Shown here: piece after piece, positions 7,492 through 15,477 of the stretch
Numbering within the stretch: position 1 is the first letter of the stretch
How the letters are laid out: each line of letters opens with the position of its first letter
Source: Bacillota bacterium
Lineage (GTDB): Bacteria; Bacillota; Clostridia; Lachnospirales; Lachnospiraceae
DNA length: 64,000 bases
Direction: 5' to 3'
NCBI GenBank assembly: GCA_023421075.1
Contig: JAEZUM010000060.1
Coordinates: 80,660-144,659, forward strand
Notes under the pieces: generated by a model
Databases searched by the model: none
Seen by the model: only the letters and a program-made list of their open reading frames with translations
What the model was told of the DNA's origin: nothing
Made by a program: the position numbers and the translations under genes

Positions 7492-9312
7492 TCATTCGTT
7501 AACGATAATCTCTGTAACCACCTCAGCAAATGCATTATTTAGTTCTCTCTCTCCGACTAGGTCAAAAATCGGAACACCTTTTCGGTTAAAATGCATTCTG
7601 TGCATGGCGCTACATCTGGTTCCGAAGGGTACCAGCTCCCTTTCACCATGGTACATTATTATCGTATTTCCATCAAAATCTTTGAAAAATGAATTATGTC
7701 CGGGACCGTAAACACCATCTGCCGAATAATAGGACAATACCGGGGTGCTGGACTTCCTCCATGCAGCAGCATCCAGTAAATTGCTGCCACGGGAGATACT
7801 TAGTAGTCCAAGCGCATAGGTATAACCATTGGCAGCACCGCCGGAAAACGTAATATATATTGTATCGTCGGTTATGAGTGGATATGGACCTTCATTATTA
7901 ATCGTTCCTTGTATGTTCTCCCAACCATAAAGAGGTCTGGAAAGTAATACAGGCTCACTCGTAAGAATAGCTGGATTCATCTCATCCACAGTTGCAATAT
8001 AAAGCATAGATCCGGTGTCATATGGAGTGCCAATATCCTTTCGATACGACCATACAACATATGAGATACCATCTGTCTTAAAATAAGTCATATCCAATGT
8101 AATACCCTCCTCAGCCAGATAAGACCCATCCTTTTTCTTGATACGGATCGGCGTCTCCCAATCTGCTGACGAAAGGATATTTCCATCCTTTTTCCACTTC
8201 ATGATATGACATTGAGGTCCCCATACCTTACCACTCACGGCAAAGAGGATGTAAAGGTCTTCCCCGATCCAGTGAAATTCAGGGGCCCAAAATGTTTGTA
8301 CAAAGCCTTTATCCTCCTGCACATCCAGAATTAAGGACTCTTTAAAACCAGGAGCAAATAAATCCTGTATTGTATCAGCTTCTCTCACATATATTCCTAT
8401 ATCATCCTTATTGTCATTCGTAGCTAAATAATAATACTTCTCATTGTATGGCATGATTACCGGGTCTGCATACCCTGTTGCTAACGGAAACGGGTATTTT
8501 TCCTGATCTACTATTCCTTTCACGTTATAAGCTCCCGGTACAGAAAAATCAATCTTATCACTGTCCCAAATGACCCGTCTATCGGCTGTTGACCCATCTG
8601 AATAAAAGGCAGTGGCCTTTACCTCTTGCAATTGCTTTTGGGATGACAGATTAATTCGATCCGGAACACGAATTTCTATATTGTAGATCGGAGACCAATA
8701 GGAGGAGAATACTTCCCCTATCGATTTCTCTATCTGCAATATATTTCCGGGCTCTATATCCTTAAGTGAAACCTCCGGCTGATCAATTGAAAATTCCTCT
8801 ATCTGCTCCGGCATACTAATGCTGCTAGGACTAGAAAGAGAATCTAGCGTATTTCTGTAATAGCTTCCTTCACTGTCCTGCCATCTAATCACATATTTTC
8901 TTAACTCTAAACTATACTCACATGTTGCATTTTTGACAAATACACTTTTGCCCAAATCAATGAGTCCATGATCATGAAAATCGATCAGATCGTCCGTTGT
9001 CCATAGTAGAATATGTCCTTTACCTTCTGTATCATCTTTTCCATCCTTAGAGACCCTGACTGCGACAATGCCGATGGAACCGGATTGGGTGTGGAATAAA
9101 TAAGGATTTTTTAATCCCTTTTCATGAATCACATTATGCTCGTCAATGGTGCCTTTCGTAAATAATATCCCATAATTTCGATTTAGAGGTGTAAAGTCAG
9201 CTCCCTCTGTATCACAATAAGCAAAATGAATACTGTTACTTAATGATTCTGTATAGTCGTTCTTTGGTTTTCTGGTATAAACCAGTATTTTGCTCTTTAA
9301 TTGCGGCTTCAT
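7492..9312 (-). CDS. Multidomain GH43 glycosidase with Ig-like domain
   Basis: 606 residues without a signal peptide. Residues 1-180 resemble part of a glycosidase beta-propeller (repeated strands such as FHTQSGSIGIVAVRV, HILLWTTDDLIDF). Residues about 205-265 form a bacterial Ig-like domain (ATAFYSDGSTADRRVIWDSDK). Residues 280-600 are the GH43 catalytic domain, with Asp283 (YADPVIMP), Asp407 (LDMTYF), Glu474 (NEGPYP) and a conserved HN at 539 (GPGHNSFF). Activity on arabinan or arabinoxylan fragments is likely. The AraC gene is divergent and probably its regulator. AAAAGGAG precedes the start. Confidence 0.85.
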   Translation of the reverse strand: MKPQLKSKILVYTRKPKNDYTESLSNSIHFAYCDTEGADFTPLNRNYGILFTKGTIDEHNVIHEKGLKNPYLFHTQSGSIGIVAVRVSKDGKDDTEGKGHILLWTTDDLIDFHDHGLIDLGKSVFVKNATCEYSLELRKYVIRWQDSEGSYYRNTLDSLSSPSSISMPEQIEEFSIDQPEVSLKDIEPGNILQIEKSIGEVFSSYWSPIYNIEIRVPDRINLSSQKQLQEVKATAFYSDGSTADRRVIWDSDKIDFSVPGAYNVKGIVDQEKYPFPLATGYADPVIMPYNEKYYYLATNDNKDDIGIYVREADTIQDLFAPGFKESLILDVQEDKGFVQTFWAPEFHWIGEDLYILFAVSGKVWGPQCHIMKWKKDGNILSSADWETPIRIKKKDGSYLAEEGITLDMTYFKTDGISYVVWSYRKDIGTPYDTGSMLYIATVDEMNPAILTSEPVLLSRPLYGWENIQGTINNEGPYPLITDDTIYITFSGGAANGYTYALGLLSISRGSNLLDAAAWRKSSTPVLSYYSADGVYGPGHNSFFKDFDGNTIIMYHGERELVPFGTRCSAMHRMHFNRKGVPIFDLVGERELNNAFAEVVTEIIVNE

Positions 9313-9749
9313 ATTATTTTTACTCCTTTTTCGTCCCTAGTATGCTAAAACTGGTGAGAACATGGTATTCCACTTTTGACACAGTAACGCCTGTTAAGGT
9401 ATTCCATGTAACCCGAATAACTTTACAATATGTTTTCCGTACTAATACAGTATAACATTAAAAAGTCATTCGTACATAGCTATTTCACCTAATCAACACC
9501 ATGTTTACTCAGATATTTTTCCAAGTATATGATACCTCCAGTGGTCTGTGGCAAAGAAAAATCATCATAGCACTAGCATATTGCAGCTTCATTATTTCAT
9601 TCTATGCTTTGCATTATCTTGAATATTAACTTCTTTTATATTATTATAAACAATAAGATTATATAGAATTTATAAGCATTAACGTGAGGATTATGAACAT
9701 TTCAATGAGTAATCTTTATATACTTAGGGGAGGGTATACCTGAATTAAA
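9313..9749. promoter_or_regulatory. Divergent intergenic region between GH43 and AraC genes
   Basis: 437 AT-rich bases without a plausible gene. An extended -10 (TGTTATACT on the - strand, about 9450-9458) could drive GH43. On the + strand, AGGGGAGGG at 9726-9734 is the AraC ribosome site. No clear operator or riboswitch was seen. Confidence 0.4.
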
Positions 9750-10562
9750 ATGATGAAAGAAGAATTTATCTACTGTTCGTTAGAAAACAATACTGACATT
9801 CTTGGAATTGATATGGCAGGCAAATCCTACTGTGATGGTAGCTATAGCATTTCTAGACAACGATCTGAGGTATATGTCCTGGAATATGTAATATCCGGTA
9901 ATGGTACCATTATCCAAAATGGGCAAACTTACATCGCAGCTGCAGGTGAAGTATATCTGCTACATAAAGGTACCAAGCATCATTATTATTCCTCAAAGGA
10001 AGATCCATGGGTTAAGATATGGATGAATTTGAAGGGCACTCTGATAGAGCATCTTTTGGAAGTATATCCTCTAGAGCAGGTTGTGTATCCTTGTAATGAG
10101 CAAATACGAGATTACTTTAATTCCTTTCATCAGGAGTTGACCTCTAAAAAGCCTCCGCATGATATTCAAAAGTCCTGTTCACTCCTGCTTCATGGAATCA
10201 TCTCCTCCCTTTATTTTGGTTCTCTAATACAGCATCAGCAGGAGCCTGATGAAGTATTGAAAATGAAACGCTATCTAGATCAACATGTCCTTGATTCAGT
10301 GAATCTTGAGGATTTGAGCAATCATTTCTTCAAGTCCAAAGCACAAATTATACGTCAATTCAAGAAAACATACGGAATTACGCCCTACGCTTACTTGTTG
10401 GAGAGCAAGCTTCAATATGCCAAAAAGCTCTTGACTCAAACGAATGTACCCATCAAAGAGATTGCAGCAAGACTTCAGTTTGCAGATGAACACTACTTCT
10501 CAACCTATTTCAAACAGATTGAAATGATTTCTCCTTCGCAGTATCGTTCTAATTCACAATAG
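9750..10562 (+). CDS. AraC-family regulator
   Basis: 270 residues. A cupin sensor at the N-terminus (YVISGNGTIIQNGQTYIAAAGEVYLLHKGTKHHYYS) is followed by the AraC double HTH (LEDLSNHFFKSKAQIIRQFKKTYGITPYAYLL, then IKEIAARLQFADEHYFSTYFKQIEMISPSQYR). The cupin His residues suggest sugar binding as in AraC itself. Divergent to the multidomain GH43, which it probably activates. The SD-to-ATG distance is about 15 bases, longer than ideal, so the second ATG at 9753 is equally possible. Confidence 0.87.
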   Translation: MMKEEFIYCSLENNTDILGIDMAGKSYCDGSYSISRQRSEVYVLEYVISGNGTIIQNGQTYIAAAGEVYLLHKGTKHHYYSSKEDPWVKIWMNLKGTLIEHLLEVYPLEQVVYPCNEQIRDYFNSFHQELTSKKPPHDIQKSCSLLLHGIISSLYFGSLIQHQQEPDEVLKMKRYLDQHVLDSVNLEDLSNHFFKSKAQIIRQFKKTYGITPYAYLLESKLQYAKKLLTQTNVPIKEIAARLQFADEHYFSTYFKQIEMISPSQYRSNSQ

Positions 10563-10604
10563 TAGATAATTATTAGCTACACAAACATTAAATATGAATC
10601 AATT

Positions 10605-10640
10605 AGAGCGTAAAAGCTGAACTGCTTTTACGCTCTTTTT
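10605..10640 (+). terminator. Rho-independent terminator of the AraC gene
   Basis: AGAGCGTAAAAG and CTTTTACGCTCT pair perfectly (12 bp) around CTGAACTG and are followed by TTTTT. Confidence 0.88.
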
Positions 10641-10706
10641 AAATGATAATGATAACTTGTATCCTGCCTTATGAGTTATAACAGAATGTCATAATATTCT
10701 TTGCTA

Positions 10707-10997
10707 CTATTCATTATTTTGGGTTAATTCCTTATTTCCATCCGTCTTTCTTTCATCACAACAGCTTTGCTTGCTATTTCGAAACATCATAATCATCATT
10801 CCGCCCATCATAACCGGACAAATAAAGGGTGCTATAATACCTAAAACTCCTGCGATTGCCGGACTAAACCCAGCGACAAACGGTAGTATTGCAATAATTA
10901 CAATTGGCAATCCACAGCAGAGTATCATATGGAGCATATGTTTCATAGGACTATGGCCCTTCATGCTGTGATTATTCTTATTTTGAGTCTGCTTCAT
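10707..10997 (-). CDS. Small membrane protein with Met/His/Cys-rich ends
   Basis: 96 residues with two membrane helices. The N-terminus is rich in His and Met (MKGHSPMKHMLHMILCC), the second helix is Met-rich (MMGGMMIMMF) and a Cys pair follows (SKQSCCDER). The pattern resembles small DUF2933-like membrane proteins found near copper and heavy-metal genes. Metal contact is inference from composition; no metal transporter is beside it. Confidence 0.6.
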   Translation of the reverse strand: MKQTQNKNNHSMKGHSPMKHMLHMILCCGLPIVIIAILPFVAGFSPAIAGVLGIIAPFICPVMMGGMMIMMFRNSKQSCCDERKTDGNKELTQNNE

Positions 10998-11090
10998 TCT
11001 GTAACCTCCATATTTTATTTGTGTTATTCATATCGTAATACATTTCTATGGAGATTTTATGAAGAAATAAAAGTTCTTTTTCTTACCGTA

Positions 11091-11657
11091 TTATATCCTG
11101 AGTATGCCTCGAAACCCTCTGACAGCATAATAGGATTCTGCTCCGTTATGGTACACAAAGACCGTATCATAACGACGATCCCCAAAGATGGCTCCGCCAA
11201 GCTTTCTGATATGCGCGGGAGTTTTCAGCCAGCTTGAGGTTTTGATATCAAATTTACCCAGTCGCTGCAATTCTCGATACTGTTCCTCTGTTAGTAAATC
11301 AATACCCATTTGAACCGCCATATCAATTGCATTGTTATCCGGTCTGTGCTCTTTCCTGGACTCCAGTGCTTCTCGGTCGTAACAAAAACTTCTGCGGCCC
11401 TTCGGAGTTTCAGCACTGCAATCACAAAAGAGAATTTCACCGGTCGTTTCATCATAACCGATCACATCCGGTTCACCACCGGTCTTCTCCATTTCGAAAA
11501 GCGACCAAAGCTTCTGAGAATTCTGATCCAGCTTAGCCTGTACCTCATCCCAAGAAAGTCCCTCATGGCGCTCCTTATTTTTCTCAAACCGACTCTTTAC
11601 TATACCGATTAATTCATCCCTCTGCTCCTTTGATATTTCATTTAATTCATTCTTCAT
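11091..11657 (-). CDS. DUF4256 family protein
   Basis: 188 residues, full length for DUF4256. Recognisable blocks are LSWDEVQAKL, WSLFEMEKTGGEPDVIGYD, FCDCSAETPKGRRSFCYD, the ending SSWLKTPAHIRKLGGAIFGDRRYDTVFVYHNGAESYYAVRGFRG. Soluble, function unknown, common in Firmicutes as a stand-alone gene. The ribosome site AGGAGGAATTTAT is strong. Confidence 0.85.
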   Translation of the reverse strand: MKNELNEISKEQRDELIGIVKSRFEKNKERHEGLSWDEVQAKLDQNSQKLWSLFEMEKTGGEPDVIGYDETTGEILFCDCSAETPKGRRSFCYDREALESRKEHRPDNNAIDMAVQMGIDLLTEEQYRELQRLGKFDIKTSSWLKTPAHIRKLGGAIFGDRRYDTVFVYHNGAESYYAVRGFRGILRI

Positions 11658-11733
11658 ATAAATTCCTCCTATGGTAATTAATGGTATTCCATGGATTAAT
11701 CTCTTTCATAATATATTATATCACAGATATAAT

Positions 11734-11777
11734 AAAAAAATAGTATCCCCATAATTCTCCGATTATAAGGATACTAT
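11734..11777 (-). terminator. Terminator of the RidA-like gene
   Basis: ATAGTATCC and GGATACTAT pair with an inner ATAAT/ATTAT stem. On the - strand a run of seven T follows. Confidence 0.78.
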
Positions 11778-11811
11778 CGCTAAATGATTAACATCTTTTC
11801 GAGCTTCTCTG

Positions 11812-12180
11812 TTACGACTCTCTAAAAGCAATGGCATCAATTTGAATCTGTAAGCCACTTAAGCCACCAATGTGTGCAAATTCGGTTGATATCGTCTTTC
11901 TCGCCGGGAACCCATGAACAAATCGTTTTTTGAAGACCTCTTCCATAAAAGGAATATTCCACACATCCCTTAATAATACGTCAATCTTAACAACTGCATC
12001 CAAGGTCAGTCCAACTGATTGTAATCTCTGCTCCAAATTGTCAATTGCTCCGTTTACCTGATCACGAAATGAATCTCCGACATTACCCACACAGAAGCTT
12101 AGGTATACAAAATCTCCTGCTTCCACTATACCGGCATATGCATACTCCTCGTTGACATCACTACGAATTATTTTACTCAT
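11812..12180 (-). CDS. RidA/YjgF-family enamine/imine deaminase-like protein
   Basis: 122 residues from an ATG at 12180 with GGAGGT eight bases upstream. A longer in-frame start at 12240 overlaps the WYL gene's stop as ATGA, so coupling is conceivable, but RidA proteins normally begin near the chosen start. Family landmarks: SDVNEEYAYAGIVEAGDFVYLSF, QVNGAIDNLEQRLQSVGLTLDAVVKIDVLLRD and the ending FPARKTISTEF. The Arg in FPARKTI corresponds to the carboxylate-binding Arg of active RidA. Probably controlled by the WYL protein directly upstream. Confidence 0.84.
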   Translation of the reverse strand: MSKIIRSDVNEEYAYAGIVEAGDFVYLSFCVGNVGDSFRDQVNGAIDNLEQRLQSVGLTLDAVVKIDVLLRDVWNIPFMEEVFKKRFVHGFPARKTISTEFAHIGGLSGLQIQIDAIAFRES

Positions 12181-12236
12181 ATTAATTACCTCCGTTTTTA
12201 TTATCATTATAACGGAAGAATTACGACAACTGTCTG

Positions 12237-13151
12237 TCATAGTTTATGATATAAGTTAATAAGATTATTTGCAGAATTCCTGATTCGATTTCGCAGCTCT
12301 TCCGGTTCCAATACCTCAATCTGATCACCGAAGGAAAGTAATGCACCATACCAAAAACGTTCGTTCTGAACCACACATAACTGCATTAGGACATCGCCAC
12401 TTGCATATTCTTCCGTAATTACACCACGTAGATATTCACCAGCCTGAGCTCTTACCTCCGCTTTGCAGCGTATTGTTACATTCATATAGTCACGATGGTC
12501 GGTCTGATCTATTGCCTGAAGGATCCTTTCTGCACTCTGATGTAGCTTCGAAAAGGGGGTATCGGTTATCCGAAGCTCACTGATACGGGCAAGCTTATAG
12601 GAACGATAATCCTCCTTCTCCTTAGAATAGGCAAGAAGATACCATGAATACCACCGATAAATCACTCCGATTGGTTCAACTGTGTGCGTTCTTGTAATAT
12701 TATCCGAATTCGTGTAGGTAAAGCGAACCGTATGCTTTGTATTTACCGCTGTTTGCAGCAGCTGTAACTTCTTTTCGTCTCCTTCTCTTAACACCGAGAA
12801 ATCTAAGATGACACCACTGTCCCCTGATTTAATGATGGATGCAAGTTTTTCAGCCGTCTCATTCACCTTAGGATCGTTAGTTGCTGTAGATAATCCTTTC
12901 AGTGCTGTCAGGATGTTCCTGTAATCCTCCTGGGTTGCTACTTGCTGCCCCATACGAAAGGTATCAATTATTTCATAACCTCCGGTTGCACCTGGAAGCG
13001 CAACAACCGGTATACCTGCACTGCAAAGAGCGTCGATATCTCGCTGTATGGTACGAGAGGATACCTCAAAACGTCTTGAAAGCTCTCTTGCAGAGGTCTT
13101 TCCATGATTCAGCAAATAAACGGTTATTGCATAAAGACGATCTATTTTCAT
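12237..13151 (-). CDS. HTH-WYL transcriptional regulator (YafY type)
   Basis: Start set at 13151 (MKIDRLYAITVYLLNHG), with AGAAGGA ten bases upstream; the ATG at 13178 lacks a ribosome site and the one at 13160 sits directly on it. The N-terminal HTH_11 winged helix (KTSARELSRRFEVSSRTIQRDIDALCSAGIPV) is followed by a WYL domain (VEPIGVIYRWYSWYLLAYSKEKEDYRSYKLARI) and a C-terminal WCX extension. WYL proteins sense small ligands or nucleic-acid fragments. Operonic with the RidA-like gene. Confidence 0.88.
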   Translation of the reverse strand: MKIDRLYAITVYLLNHGKTSARELSRRFEVSSRTIQRDIDALCSAGIPVVALPGATGGYEIIDTFRMGQQVATQEDYRNILTALKGLSTATNDPKVNETAEKLASIIKSGDSGVILDFSVLREGDEKKLQLLQTAVNTKHTVRFTYTNSDNITRTHTVEPIGVIYRWYSWYLLAYSKEKEDYRSYKLARISELRITDTPFSKLHQSAERILQAIDQTDHRDYMNVTIRCKAEVRAQAGEYLRGVITEEYASGDVLMQLCVVQNERFWYGALLSFGDQIEVLEPEELRNRIRNSANNLINLYHKL

Positions 13152-13250
13152 AGTATTCATTCCTTCTAAGGATCTCACTCCGTTGGTATCTTGTCCAAGA
13201 AAATATAGCTATTATATTTTAACATAAATTGCTATTATTTGAAACCTGAT

Positions 13251-13370
13251 TTATATTTGATTTCCCCTTAGTTTTTCAAACACCCCGTATACATCGAGCA
13301 CCCCATAGCCCCATTCCTTATTAGGATAGGTTCTGCTAGGTTCTCTTTTCGCTCCTCTTAAGATCACTCC
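13251..13370 (-). pseudogene. Remnant of a subtilisin-like protease C-terminus
   Basis: Reading the - strand from about 13370 to the TAA at 13251 gives VILRGAKREPSRTYPNKEW, then GYGVLDVYGVFEKLRGNQI. This matches the C-terminal end of clostridial CspA-like subtilases (RGA.R....YPN.EWGYG.LDVYGVFE.LR). No start codon, catalytic Ser, His or Asp remains: the upstream sequence runs into the terminator of the propeller gene at 13405. A deletion remnant is the simplest reading. Confidence 0.65.
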
Positions 13371-13404
13371 ATCTAAATAAACGATAGAATAAAGCTTAAA
13401 AGTC

Positions 13405-13456
13405 AAAAAAACATGCCATGACTTGAAGTATAGACCCCTTCAATTCTTGGCATGTT
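13405..13456 (-). terminator. Terminator of the propeller-protein gene
   Basis: AACATGCCA/TGGCATGTT outer stem and TTGAAG/CTTCAA inner stem; on the - strand seven T follow. It lies 90 bases past the propeller gene's stop and cuts across where the subtilase remnant's upstream sequence should be. Confidence 0.8.
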
Positions 13457-13547
13457 TATATATATCGAATAAACTTTGTTAATCTGGTAATAAGTTATCG
13501 TCGTTGTTATAAACAGTCGTTGTGACAGATACTAACCTGATCAGCAT

Positions 13548-14732
13548 CTATGGTCTCCAAATATGCCACAGATGATTATTCTGACCGGTCGCAAAAACAT
13601 CCAGGCGATCTCCTCCCCAAGAAACAGCTGCGGGTTCGGATACAATGATACCGCCCAAATCTTGCCATCCACTCCATCTTCTACCATTCCAAGTACGCAT
13701 GATCAATTGATTGTTCTGTCCCCTCGCAAATATCTCAAGACGATTTTCCGCTGTTGATGCTACTGCAGGACCGGAAGTTATCGCACCTCCTCCAAGATCT
13801 TCCCAGCTGCTCCAACGGTTCGTATCCCAGTAGATATGCCACAGACTTTGATTCTGCCCCCGGGCAAAGATATCAATCCGATTCGGTCCCCAGGATACTG
13901 CTGCAGGTGCAGATGTCAAGCTTCCTCCAAGGCTTTCCCAATTGCTCCATCTCATACCATCCCAGTAGATATGCCAAAGGGCACTGTCTTGGCCGATGCC
14001 AAAGACATCAAGACGATTTTCTTTCCAAGATGCCACAGCCGGTGATTGGATCAGTATACCACCAAGATCCTCCCAATCACTCCAACGATTACCATCCCAG
14101 TATTTATGCCAAAGCGCTCGATTCTGACCTACTCCAAAGATATCAATTCGGTTTCGTCCCCAAGAGACTGCAGCCGGTGAAAAATTGATGATACCGCCAA
14201 GATCCTCCCAGTTACTCCAACGGGAACCATCCCAGTAGATATGCCAGACTGCTTGATTTTGACCTCTGCCGAAGACATCAAGCCGGTTCAGCTGCCAGGA
14301 CGATGCCGCAGGAGCTGAGGTTAAGACGCCACCAAGATCTTCCCACGAACTCCAGTTAGATACAGGGGGTTGTGTCGGTGGAGGAGTCGGTGGTTGCGGA
14401 GGTTGAGGTAGTGAACCACTTTCCCTTAATACAATTTGAATCAACCTACTGATTATCTCATTAACCTTATTATCCGGAATCTGATAATACCTCATATAAT
14501 AGAGAAATGCAGGGTAATCTTTGCGTAGTCCATTCAAAAGCCTTTGTGTTATTTGCTCGATAGAACCGGATTGCTTACGACTGTTTTCCAACACATAGTA
14601 TATTATATTGTTAAATAAATTCCGTGCGATAAAGCGTTGTAAACCATAATCTCTTAGTTCCTTAAAAAAATCATTGAAATATCTGTTGTAGCCTGATATC
14701 AATCGGTTTAAATTCTGTTGATCTCGGAACAT
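13548..14732 (-). CDS. PLL-type beta-propeller lectin-like protein with helical N-terminal domain
   Basis: 394 residues in three parts. Residues 1-110 are mostly helical and rich in Arg, Tyr and Asn (GYNRYFNDFFKELRDYG, NNIIYYVLENSRK), unrecognised. Residues about 110-128 are a Pro-rich linker. The rest is six tandem repeats of 44-46 residues, each with W-S-x-W-E-D-L-G-G, then SxPA..SW..NRLDVF..GQN..LWH.YWDG, the blade pattern of the PLL (Photorhabdus lectin) propeller family, which has seven blades in known structures. No signal peptide, so export is unproven. AAGGCGG precedes the start. It may bind fucosylated or O-methylated glycans; blade 5 has lost the WH.YW pattern. Confidence 0.75.
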   Translation of the reverse strand: MFRDQQNLNRLISGYNRYFNDFFKELRDYGLQRFIARNLFNNIIYYVLENSRKQSGSIEQITQRLLNGLRKDYPAFLYYMRYYQIPDNKVNEIISRLIQIVLRESGSLPQPPQPPTPPPTQPPVSNWSSWEDLGGVLTSAPAASSWQLNRLDVFGRGQNQAVWHIYWDGSRWSNWEDLGGIINFSPAAVSWGRNRIDIFGVGQNRALWHKYWDGNRWSDWEDLGGILIQSPAVASWKENRLDVFGIGQDSALWHIYWDGMRWSNWESLGGSLTSAPAAVSWGPNRIDIFARGQNQSLWHIYWDTNRWSSWEDLGGGAITSGPAVASTAENRLEIFARGQNNQLIMRTWNGRRWSGWQDLGGIIVSEPAAVSWGGDRLDVFATGQNNHLWHIWRP

Positions 14733-14852
14733 ATTATACCGCCTTATAATGCTCTCTTTATTATATGCAAGGAAGGGTGGTTGTTGCTAATCTGTATACA
14801 ATGAATCAATGGCGAAGATTGTATGTGCCTTGATGAGACTATAATATTTGTC

Positions 14853-14888
14853 AAAAGGACTGAGTCCGGTACATACCGAAATCAGTCC
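14853..14888 (-). terminator. Terminator of the staygreen gene
   Basis: GGACTGA/TCAGTCC with an inner GGTA/TACC, followed on the - strand by TTTT. Located 77 bases past the stop. Confidence 0.7.
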
Positions 14889-14964
14889 CTAGGAGTTTCT
14901 CAAGCGAATCCATTGAATCGTTGAGGTTCCGATCAATACTCTATTTCATATTTATACCTAAGTA

Positions 14965-15411
14965 TTATTTATAATCACCGATGTTACCAAAGTTATAGGT
15001 CTTATCAAAAGCTGAATTATTCGATACAAAATGAATGTATACCGGTGTGTTGTCCAACGCAGGTATTTGATCAAATAAAAATCGATCTGCTTGGCGTAAT
15101 GCTTGAAGTGCTGTAGGCATTTCCCTATAAAAAATGCTATTTCGAATATACGAATTACCTGTAATACCTTTCCCATCCACCAGTACCGCACCAATTAATA
15201 CACTGCCTTTTCTGCCTACCTCCCAGGCTACTCTTACTTCATCGCGCATTCTGGTGATTTGATCTTCTGCAAAAGTATCATCCACAAACACAAACAGCTC
15301 TGCTGTCGTATCGGAATGTGTAATTGTATATTTTCTTCCGCTTAATGGTTCATAGGGTGTTATGGTCTCACGGTATTGTACAAAAACTTTATTAGGACTA
15401 AGTTCTCTCAT
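14965..15411 (-). CDS. Staygreen (SGR) family protein
   Basis: 148 residues matching the bacterial staygreen core: LSPNKVFVQYRETITPYEPLSGRKYTITHSDTTAELFVFVDD, later MRDEVRVAWE and a C-terminal PVYIHFVSNNSAFDKTYNFG. Plant and some bacterial SGR proteins remove Mg from chlorophyll a. A fermentative clostridium has no chlorophyll, so a different tetrapyrrole or an unrelated reaction is implied (inference). The conserved HSDTT block is intact. It is a single gene between the propeller gene and the ABC exporter. Confidence 0.82.
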   Translation of the reverse strand: MRELSPNKVFVQYRETITPYEPLSGRKYTITHSDTTAELFVFVDDTFAEDQITRMRDEVRVAWEVGRKGSVLIGAVLVDGKGITGNSYIRNSIFYREMPTALQALRQADRFLFDQIPALDNTPVYIHFVSNNSAFDKTYNFGNIGDYK

Positions 15412-15477
15412 AATGGAATATCCTTAAGAAGTCTTACTTATATAATATTCAGAAAGCGAGATCTTTGTACGTATCAA

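Noticed and set aside
12181..12240. N-terminal extension of the RidA-like protein
   Set aside because: The internal ATG has a far better ribosome site and matches the family start, though ATGA coupling is noted.
13570..14350. Repeated DNA suggestive of CRISPR
   Set aside because: The repeats are about 135 bases, in frame and code propeller blades.
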